Below are positions 55,792 to 64,000 of a stretch of 64,000 nt of DNA, piece after piece. The notes below the pieces were generated by a model. The model searched no databases. It saw only the letters and a program-made list of their open reading frames with translations, and was not told the origin of the DNA. How positions within the stretch are numbered: position 1 is the first letter of the stretch; every line of letters starts with the position of its first letter. Origin of the DNA: Basidiobolus meristosporus CBS 931.73. Lineage: Eukaryota; Basidiobolomycota; Basidiobolomycetes; Basidiobolales; Basidiobolaceae. The stretch covers positions 33,367 through 97,366 of the forward strand of contig MCFE01000314.1 of NCBI GenBank assembly GCA_002104905.1. Reading direction: 5' to 3'. Position numbers and translations under genes: made by a program.

Positions 55792-57678
55792 GGAGCTGTA
55801 GAGAATTAGGGAGCTTATCTAGCATTGTATTCACTAAAACTTGAGCTGAATTTTGTTGAGGTTTAAGCAGCTTGTTAAATATGATGCAATCAAATGAGTC
55901 ATCAGCCACAACCTAAATTACGAAATACAATTAGTCAGCAATTGATCTGGCAAAATGTATATAAGGAGCTGTTGGAACCTCAATAAAAATCAGTTCAAGT
56001 TTTAGTGAATACAATACTAGCTAAACTATGTATTCCTCTACAACTCTTATACCAAGATTTGTAACATTGGTGGCAGCAATAACCAGTAACCTCCCTCCTG
56101 AAGAAAGAAGAAACCACCCTCAAGATGTTGGACATTCAAGAATGGAAGAATGCCATGCAGCAAATCCTGGCCCAACAGCAACAGCTATTCCAGATCCTCA
56201 GCCAACAGCAACAAGGAATGACTACCATGGCTCAGAGCCAGCAAAGCCCTGTCAAGAGCAACTTTAGTGTGAAGATCAACCGGTACCATGGCAGAGTCAA
56301 TGAAAACCTGGGAACTTGTCTCTTTTAGATTGAAGAAGCTTTTAAAGCTAAAGGAATTGCGCCAGGGAGCAAGTTGCATTATGCAGCTTCTTACCTGGCA
56401 GATGCAGCTTTACAGTGGTACCACAACAAGATCAGGTCAGCTACTATGATGGGATGCTCTACAATCTCTACCTGGGATGAGTTTGTGTCAGAAATTCAGG
56501 ATGCTTTTGAACCTCCACACCAGCAGACACTACTAAGAAGGAAGTTAAAGACACTCAGACAGAAAGGAATGGTGCAAGAATACATCTATGAGTACAGATG
56601 TCTACTTGGACAGATTGAAAGAATGGACCCCTTGGATCAAGTTGAATACTTTATTGATGGGTTGAAAGAAAGAACTCGCAAGGAAATGAATTACTGAAGA
56701 CCTCAGACTATTGAAGAAGCCATCAAGATTGCCATTGACTATGACTCAGCTATGTTTGGAGTTGGGAAACCTGCAGTGACTAATCAGAAAGGCTACAATC
56801 ACTATGACAGAAGACAGTTGGAAGCAGTACCAATGGAAATAGATGCTATGCAGAAGAATCCTACCTTGGAAGAATGTAAGAAAAAAGGACTTTGCTTCAA
56901 TTGCCACCAGCAAGGACATATTGCACAGTACTGCCCTCAGATAAGAAATGGACACCAGCCAACAAGAACCTTCAACCATATTGAGTCTCATGAACACAGT
57001 AATGTGGAAGATGAGCTTGAAGAAGACTCAGAACTCACCTTCCACATGACAGAAGAATACCTATCCCAGATGACCTCAAACTCAGGAAAGCTATTATACT
57101 TGAATGGAGTAATCAATGGAGTACCTGCCAAGATCATGATTGACTCAGGAGCATTGCATGAGTACATGTCAGAGCAATTTACTCTGAAAGCTGGGATCAA
57201 CTCAGAACCTACCAAATCAACTTCAGTCTCCACAGCTGATGGCAAGTCTCACATAATCAACCATATTACCCAGCCAGTAAGAATGAAGATTAATGACTAT
57301 GAAGAAGACCTACAGGCTTATATATTTGGGAACTGCAAGTTTGACCTTATACTTGGAAAAACCTAGCTATTTTGTTGTAATCCATCAATCAACTGGAGAA
57401 CCCATGCTACTCAGATCCAAAAAGACAACAAGACCTATGAGCTATTACCTGCCAGGCTGGATTTCAACTTGGTTGATTCCAGTGTGTATGAGACAAGTGA
57501 ACTTAGCAAGACCCAGTTCTGTAGAGCGCTTAGAAAAGGTACTCAGATGTTCCTCATGGCGGTATTACAGAAGGATTCCTCTACCCCAGCACCCCAGCAG
57601 GTCCAGACTCTCTTGAAGAAATAATCAGACGTGTTTCCAGATGAGCTTGTAGCCTACCACCAGTCAGAGATGTGGATC
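55792..57678 (+). mobile_element. Ty3/gypsy element, plus strand, 5' part with partial LTR
   Basis: An LTR fragment at about 55883-56066 ends in TTGTAACA and is followed by a primer-binding-like TTGGTGGCAGCAA at 56067. Gag and protease then run to 57678, where the LTR of the minus-strand gypsy begins. At 55792-55872 the same LTR occurs in the opposite direction, head-to-head with the plus LTR piece. The reverse transcriptase is absent. Confidence 0.8.
56125..57678 (+). pseudogene. Gypsy gag-protease, plus-strand copy, decayed
   Basis: It starts MLDIQEWKNAMQQILAQQQQ at 56125 and covers capsid (YHGRVNENLGT, then YLADAALQWYHNKI). It has a CCHC knuckle, CFNCHQQGHIAQYC at 56893-56934, and protease, MIDSGALHEYM, near 57145. 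Stops fall at 56326 (TAG in place of Gln) and 56695 (TGA). The frame breaks at 57366 and again near 57640. The frame after the TGA continues unchanged in phase. Confidence 0.78.
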
Positions 57679-58046
57679 TGTTACAAGTCTTGGTATAAGA
57701 GTTGTAGAGGAATAGGGAGTTTAGCTAGTATTGTATTCACTAAAACTTGAGCCAATTTTTATTGAGGTTCCAGCAGCTCCTTATATACATTTTGCCAGAT
57801 CAGTTGCTGACTAATTGTATTTCCTAATGTAGGTTGTGGCTGATGACTCATTTGATTGCATCATCATCACCCAATAAGATCCTACTTAATATATCTATTT
57901 CTGTCTGATAAGGATCTGCTGATTCATTTGCTGACTAATGCTACTGATTTCATAGATAATACTGATATACTGATAACCTAAACATATACTAATTGATTTG
58001 ACTAAAAACTGATCTAACTTAAACATTCAAGCGGCAGATCATAACA
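57679..58046 (-). repeat. 3' LTR of the minus-strand gypsy
   Basis: 368 bases, TGTTACAAGTC to GATCATAACA on the plus strand. It directly interrupts the plus-strand gypsy protease/RT boundary at 57678. Confidence 0.92.
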
Positions 58047-58062
58047 TTCTCCCCTACTAAAG
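58047..58062 (-). other. Polypurine tract of the minus-strand gypsy
   Basis: On the minus strand CTTTAGTAGGGGAGAA ends directly at the 3' LTR. A purine run in this place is the expected primer for plus-strand DNA synthesis. Confidence 0.75.
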
Positions 58063-61000
58063 TTGAGAGGGTTCTCCTGAATCTCTTTTCTTGTGATACC
58101 AATATCTTGATGGTTCAGTATTATCAGCAAGTCTTGCAGGCTTGAGTCTATCCCTATGAACTAAGTCTTCCCAGATATTGCCTTGTTTGTCCACCAGTTG
58201 GTAAGTTGCAAATGGACATTCCCTGATGATCTTGAATGGTCCTGTCCATTGTGGCTCAAACTTCTTCCGAGTGTTGTTTCTTAGCAATACAAAGTTCCCA
58301 ACTGTCAATTCTTCTGGTGCTATAGTCTTATCAAATCTCTGCTTCATCTTTTCTGCACTTTGAGATACTTTGGTCTGTGCCTCTTGACATCTTTGTTCCA
58401 GTTGCTGGTGTCTACTTGGCTGACTGAGTTCATCTTCTAAGGTGTCTATAAGCTTTGGTTGTGTGAGATCTCCTGGAATTCTTGGTTCACATCCATAAAC
58501 TAAGTAAAATGGTGATTGCTGGGTGGTGTTGTGTACCCTGACTCTGCATGCAAAGAGTGCTTGGTCTATATACTCATCCCATCTACTGACAACTCCATTT
58601 GCATACTTGGTCAGCATTTTTCCAAATAATCCATTAAACCGCTCAGTGACTCCATTAGTTCTGGGGTGATATGCCAAGGTTTTCAATCGTCTGATCTGCT
58701 GCATTTCCAGGTAAGCCTCTAATGTCTTTGCCATAAATTTTGCACCTCTATAGGATAAGATCTCCACAGGGCATCCAAACTTCCTCAGGATCTCATGGTT
58801 AATGAAACTTGCAACTTCTTGTTCACTGGCTATTGGTACAGCTTTAGCAACTGGCCATTTAGTGGCATGGTCAATAGCTACTAGGATCCAACAGTGCATT
58901 TCCTGGTAGTTGGCAGTCTTCCAATAAAGTCAATTCCCCATCTCTTAAATGGTCTTACAGGCTCCAAAGGGAAGAGTTCGGCAATTCTTTGTGGCTGGCC
59001 TTGATTGATTTGGCAGTTTGGGCATGTTTTCACTAGCTTCTCAATATCTTGTTTCATTCTGGGCCACCATGCTCTGGCTTTCACAAGGCTATAGGTTCCT
59101 TCAATCCCAAGATGTCAATATCCATTGTGTAGCTTATGTATTAAATCCAGGTGAGCAACATAAGGACAATAGGCAATAGGGCTTCCATCAACAATTTGGT
59201 AGAGTGTTTCATCCTGACTACAAATTTGCTGGCTTCATCACAAATTATCTTCTTAATATCTTCATCCACCTCATTAGGAATGGCTTGGTCCTCCAAGTAC
59301 TTTGGTAATAGGCTAGGCCAATCCAATTCATGAACCAAGTTGAGTTGTGTAACTTGATCTAATCTTGATAGGGCATCAGCAACCATGTTGTTTTTTCCTG
59401 GGCAGTAGACAATCTCCAGGTCAAATTGCTGAATGTATTCACTCCATCTTGTCATTCTTCTAGAGAGTACCTTCTGAGTAAATATATACTTGAGGGAGGC
59501 ATGATCAGTCTTCACAGTGCATTTGACTCCTTCAATATAGCATCTCCATGTCTTCAAACAGTGTATTATAGCAAGCATCTCCTTCTCATGGACTGGATAG
59601 TTTTGTTCTGCTGAGTTCAGTTTCTTGGACTCAAAGGCAACAGGGTAGTCCTTTCCCTTGTGTTCTTGGCTCAGCACTCCACCAATTGCATAATCTGAAG
59701 CATCTGTGCACAGAGTGAACTCTTTTCTGAAGTCTGGTATTCTTAGGCTTGGCAGCTTAGCAAGTTCATTCTTGAGCATCTGGAAGGCAGTCTCACAAGC
59801 TATGTCCCACTTGTAGGTATTGTCTTTCTTGAGGAGATCAGTTAAAGGGGCTGCAATACTTGCAAAAGACTTGACAAATCTCCAATAATAGGAAACCATT
59901 CCAAGGAATGATCTGAGTTCTGATATGCTATGGGGCTGCTTCAAATTCTTGATTACTTCCACCTTCTTTGGGTCTAAGGTTACTCCTGTGCTAGTCACTA
60001 TGTGTCCCAGGTATTCAACATGCTCCTTGAAGAATTCACACTTGGCTAGCTTGCCATATAGCTTGTTCTCTCTTAGTTTCTTCAAGACCTTTTCAATGTT
60101 CACTACGTGATCCTCTTCTGTCTTGCTGTATATCAATATGTCATCCAGGTAGATTATCACAAACTTGTCTAAGTACTCCTGAAAGACAGTCTGCATCAGC
60201 GTCATGAATGTTGCAGGGGCATTGGTGAGGCCAAAACTCATAACTAAGTACTCGTAATGTCCATATCTGGTCCTGAATGCTGTCTTGGGGATGTCTTCTG
60301 GCTTCACCCTAATCTGGTTGTATCCTGACATGAGGTCAATCTTGCTGAAAATAGTGGCTCCATTAAGTTGGTCTAAAAGCTCATCAATCCAAGGTATGGG
60401 GTACTTATTCTTGACGGTAACTGAGTTCAGGGCTCTGTAGTCAATGCACATCCTAAGTGCTCCATCCTTCTTTTTCACAAAAAGCACTGGTGCTCCCCAG
60501 GGTGACTTGCTGGGCCTGATGTATCCTTGCTCCAATAGCTGATCAATTTGTCTCTTCATTTCCTCCAATTCTAATGGACTCATTCTGTAAGGTGTCTTGC
60601 TCACTGGAGGGCTATCTGCTGTGTCAATGGCATGATCCACGTCTCTGACTGGTGGTAGGCTTACAAGCTCATCTGGGAACACGTCTGAATATTTCTTCAA
60701 GAGAGTCTGGACCTGCTGGGGTGCTGGGGTAGGGGAATCCTCCTGTAATACTGCCATGAGGAACATCTTGGTACCTTTTCTAAGTGCTCAACAGAACAGG
60801 GTCTTGCTAAGTTCACTTGTCTCACACACACTGATATTGACCAAGTTGAAATCCAGCATGGCAGGTAATAGCTCATAGGTCTTGTTGTCTTTTTGGATCT
60901 GAGTAGCATGGGTTCTCCAGTTGATTGCTGGATTACGACAAAATAGCCAGGTTTTTCCAAGTACAAGGTCAAACTTGCAGTTCCCAAATATATAAGCCTG

Positions 61001-62187
61001 TAGGTCTTCTTCATAGTCATTGATCTTCATTCTTATTAGCTGGGTAATACGGTTGATTATGTGGGAGTTCCCATCAGCTGTGGAGACTGAAGTTGATTTG
61101 GTAGGTTCCAAGTTGATTCCAGCTTTCAAAGCAAATTGCTCTGACATGTACTCATGCAATGCTCCTGAGTCAATCATGATCTTGGCAGGTACTCCATTGA
61201 TTACTCCATTCAAGTACAATAACTTCCCTGAGTTTGAAGTCATTTGGGACAAGTACTCTTCTGTCATATGGAAGGTGAGGTCCAAGTCTTCTTCAAGCTC
61301 ATCTTCCACATTACTGTGTTCATGAGACTCAATATGGTTGAAGGTTCTTGTTGGCTGGTGTCCATTTCTTCTCTAGGGCAGTACTTTGCAATATGTCCCT
61401 GCTGGTGGCAATTGAAGTAAAGTCCTCTCTTCTTGCATTCTTCTGAGGAGGGATTCTTCTGCATAGCGTCTATTTTCATTGGTACTGCTTCTGATTGTCT
61501 TCTTTCATAATGATTATAGCCTTTCTGATTAGTCACTGTAGGCTTCCCAACTCCAAACATAGCTGAGTCATAGTCAATGGCAATCTTGATGGCTTCTTCA
61601 ATAGTCTGAGGTCTTCAGTAATTGACTTCCTAGCGAGTTCTTTCTTTCAACCCATCAATAAAGTATTCAACTTGATCCAAGGGGTCCATTCTTTCAATTT
61701 GTCCAAGTAGATATCTGTACTCATAGATGTATTCTTGCACCATTCCTTTCTGTCTGAGTGTCTTTAACTTCCTTCTTAGTAGTGTCTGCTGGTGTGGAGG
61801 TTCAAAAGCATCCTGAATTTCTGACACAAACTCATCCCAGGTAGAGATTGTAGAGCATCCCATCATAGTAGCTGACCTGATCTTGTTGTGGTACCACTGT
61901 AAAGCTGCATCTGCCAGGTAAGAAGCTGCATAATGCAACATGCTCTCTGGCGCAATTCCTTTAGCTTTAAAAGCTTCTTCAATCTGAAAGAGCCAAGTTC
62001 CCAGGTTTTCATTGACTCTGCCATGGTACCGGTTGACCTTCACACTAAAGTTGCTCTTGACAGGGCTTTGCTGGCTCTGAGCCATGGTAGTCATTCCTTG
62101 TTGCTGTTGGCTGAGGATCTGGAGTAGCTGTTGCTGTTGGGCCAGGATTTGCTGCATGGCATTCTTCCATTCTTGAATGTCCAACAT
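58057..62187 (-). pseudogene. Gypsy gag-pol, minus-strand copy, several frame breaks
   Basis: Gag runs from MLDIQEWKNAM at 62187; the knuckle at about 61410 reads YFNCHQQGHIAKYC, so its first Cys is Tyr. Protease has MIDSGALHEYM near 61170. RT and RNase H form one long open frame, 60766-59141 (541 residues), with [21 protein letters not shown] and [12 protein letters not shown]. The integrase zinc part has CPNCQINQGQPQ (59030). The core has IDHATKWPVAKAVP and YHPRTNGVTERFNG (58890-58640) and a chromodomain-free C-terminus ending near 58057. Breaks lie near 61620 (TAG and TGA), 61300, 60780, 59130 and 58890. The long RT frame indicates a young copy. Confidence 0.88.
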
Positions 62188-62227
62188 CTTGAGGGTGGTT
62201 TCTTTGTTCTTCAGGAGGGAGGTTTCT

Positions 62228-62245
62228 GGTTATTGCTGCTACCAA
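62228..62245 (-). other. Primer binding site, probably initiator tRNA-Met
   Basis: Directly inside the 5' LTR the minus strand reads TTGGTAGCAGCAATAACC. TGGTAGCAG (62236-62244) is complementary to the last nine bases of eukaryotic initiator tRNA-Met, which ends CUGCUACCA. The match beyond nine bases is poor. The plus-strand copy has TGGTGGCAG at 56068. Confidence 0.65.
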
Positions 62246-62613
62246 TGTTACAAGTCTTGGTATAAGAGTTGTAGAGGAATAGGGAGTTTAGCAAGTATTG
62301 TATTCACTAAAACTTGAACTGATTTTTATTGAGGTTCCAGCAGCTCCTTATATACATTTTGCCAGATCAATTGCTGACTAATTGTATTTCCTAATGTAGG
62401 TTGTGGCTAATGACTCATTTGATTGCATCATCATCACCCAATAAGACCCTACTTAATATATCTATTTCTGTCTGATAAGGATCTGCTGATTCATTTGCTG
62501 ACTAATGCTACTGATTTCATAGATAATACTGATATAATGATAACCTAAACATATACTAATTGATTTGACTAAAAACTGATCTAACTTAAGCATTCAAGCG
62601 GCAGATCATAACA
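62246..62613 (-). repeat. 5' LTR of the minus-strand gypsy
   Basis: 368 bases, same ends as the 3' LTR and about nine mismatches to it. It is inserted in, or fused to, the reverse-transcriptase/RNase H end of a third gypsy copy that starts at 62614. Confidence 0.92.
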
Positions 62614-64000
62614 TTAAATCCAGGCAACAAACATAAGGGCAATAGGCAATAGGGCTTCCATCAACAATTTGGTAGAGTGTTTCATCCTGACTACAAATTT
62701 GCTGGCTTCATCACAAATTATCTTCTTAATATCTTCATCCACCTCATTAGGAATGGCTTGGTCCTCCAAGTACTTTGGTAATAGGCTAGGCCAATCCAAT
62801 TCATGAACCAAGTTGAGTTGTGCAACTTGATCTAATCTTGATAAGGCATCAGCAACCATGTTGTTTTTTCCTGGGCAGTAGACAATCTCCAGGTCAAATT
62901 GCTGAATGTATTCACTCCATCTTGTCATTCTTCTAGAGAGTACCTTCTGAGTAAATATATACTTGAGGGAGGCATGATCAGTCTTCACAGTGCATTTGAC
63001 TCCTTCAATATAGCATCTCCATGTCTTCAAACAGTGTATTATAGCAAGCATCTCCTTCTCATGGACTGGATAGTTTTGTTCTGCTGAGTTCAGTTTCTTG
63101 GACTCAAAGGCAACAGGGTAGTCCTTTCCCTTGTGTTCTTGGCTCAGCACTCCACCAATTGCATAATCTGAAGCATCTGTGCACAGAGTGAACTCTTTTC
63201 TGAAGTCTGGTATTCTTAGGCTTGGCAGCTTAGCAAGTTCATTCTTGAGCATCTGGAAGGCAGTCTCACAAGCTATGTCCCACTTGTAGGTATTGTCTTT
63301 CTTGAGGAGATCAGTTAAAGGGGCTGCAATACTTGCAAAAGACTTGACAAATCTCCAATAATAGGAAACCATTCCAAGGAATGATCTGAGTTCTGATATG
63401 CTATGGGGCTGCTTCAAAATCTTGATAACTTCAACCTTCTTAGGGTCGAAGGTCACTCCTGTGCCAGTCACTATGTGTCCCAGGTATTCAACATGCTCCT
63501 TGAAGAATTCACACTTGGCTAGCTTGCCATATTGCTTGTTCTCTCTTAGTTTCTCCAAGACCTTTTCAATGTACACTACATGATCCTCATCTGTCTTGCC
63601 GTATATCAATATGTCATCCAGGTAGATTGTCACAAACATGTCTAAGTACTCCTGAAAGACAGTCTGCATCCGCATCATGAATGTTGCAGGGGCATTAGCA
63701 AGGCCAAAACTCATGACTAAGTACTTGTAATGTCCATATCTGGTCCTAAATGTTGTCTTAGGAATATCTTCTGGTTTCACCCTAATTTGGTTGCATCCTG
63801 ACATGAGGTAAATCTTGCTGAAAATAGTAGCTCCATTAAGTTGGTCCAAAAGCTCATCAATCCAAGGTATGGGGTACTTATTCTTGACGGTAACTGAGTT
63901 CAGGGCTCTGTAGTCAATGCACATCCTAAGTGTTCCATCCTTCTTTTTGACAAAAAGCACTGGTGCTCCTCAGGGTGACTTGCTGGGCCTGATATATCCT
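62614..64000 (-). pseudogene. Third gypsy copy, pol fragment running off the right edge
   Basis: It is collinear with 59141-60530 of the full element and highly similar. A 448-residue frame reaches from about 63960 to 62614 and includes [21 protein letters not shown] and [14 protein letters not shown]-type RNase H sequence. A TGA replaces a Trp codon near 63970, next to the SPWGAPVLF motif. It is truncated at 62613 by the LTR, and gag and the right LTR are outside the window. Confidence 0.85.

Larger units (their letters stand above)
57679..62613 (-). mobile_element. Ty3/gypsy retrotransposon with both LTRs, minus strand, 4,935 bp
   Basis: LTRs lie at 57679-58046 (3') and 62246-62613 (5'), 368 bases each, starting TGTTATGATC and ending CTTGTAACA on the minus strand. 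They differ at about nine positions by my count (about 2.4%), so the insertion is fairly recent. Gag, protease, reverse transcriptase, RNase H and integrase follow in gypsy order. No matching 5-base duplication flanks it: GGATC on the left, TTAAA on the right. The two flanks are parts of different gypsy copies, which suggests later recombination. Confidence 0.93.

Noticed and set aside
1-64000. CRISPR arrays, bacterial operons, phage modules
   Set aside because: Spliceosomal introns and eukaryotic genes throughout; no regularly spaced direct repeats with unique spacers. The repeats seen are LTRs, MITEs or short tandem units.
1-64000. tRNA and rRNA genes
   Set aside because: I looked for B-box-like GGTTCRANNCC words. 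Those noticed fall inside protein genes and lack a matching cloverleaf. A tRNAscan run would be decisive.

Overview
The window looks like a piece of a fungal nuclear genome. The evidence is short spliceosomal introns (about 50-90 bases, GT..AG) and fungal genes such as a chitin-synthase export chaperone, NOP58, cullin-4, a Prp2/DHX16 helicase and uridine kinase. The mix of genes and transposons would fit an early-diverging (zygosporic) fungus, but nothing here fixes the species.

Bases 1 to about 27,000 are compact and gene-rich. In order they hold: a possible C-terminal exon at the left edge (+), the export chaperone CHS7 (-), a membrane-anchored SH3 protein (-), an OXLD1-like Cys-motif protein (-), NOP58 (-), an unrecognised gene (-), a secreted SGNH/GDSL hydrolase (-), an organellar TypA/BipA GTPase (+), Prp2/DHX16 (-), cullin-4 (+), a small PB1-domain protein (+), NAD kinase (+), a LARGE-like glycosyltransferase (-), a conserved fungal membrane protein (+) and uridine kinase (-). 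I rebuilt exon structures by matching splice sites to reading phase and family motifs. Several exons are tiny: 3, 15 and 20 coding bases. There is no operon logic. The genes cover ordinary housekeeping: RNA splicing and snoRNP, ubiquitin ligation, cell wall, NADP and pyrimidine salvage.

From about 27,300 to the right end no host gene is visible. The stretch is a nested transposon graveyard. It starts with two generations of one Ty1/copia family, including a solo LTR with a perfect 5-bp target duplication. Next come at least four copies or fragments of a tnp2-type (CACTA/Plavaka-like) DNA transposon. Its transposase gene is transcribed away from a companion gene of unknown function that carries a degenerate repeat of about 67 residues. 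Between and inside these lie a decayed PIF/Harbinger element with its own divergent ORF, a 210-bp MITE, a second copia family fragment and two unassigned repeat families. The last 8 kb hold three Ty3/gypsy copies of one family; one has both 368-bp LTRs, a primer binding site and a polypurine tract, but decayed reading frames.

The least-explained item is the companion protein of the tnp2-type elements together with its shared divergent promoter. No CRISPR array, rRNA gene or convincing tRNA gene was seen.
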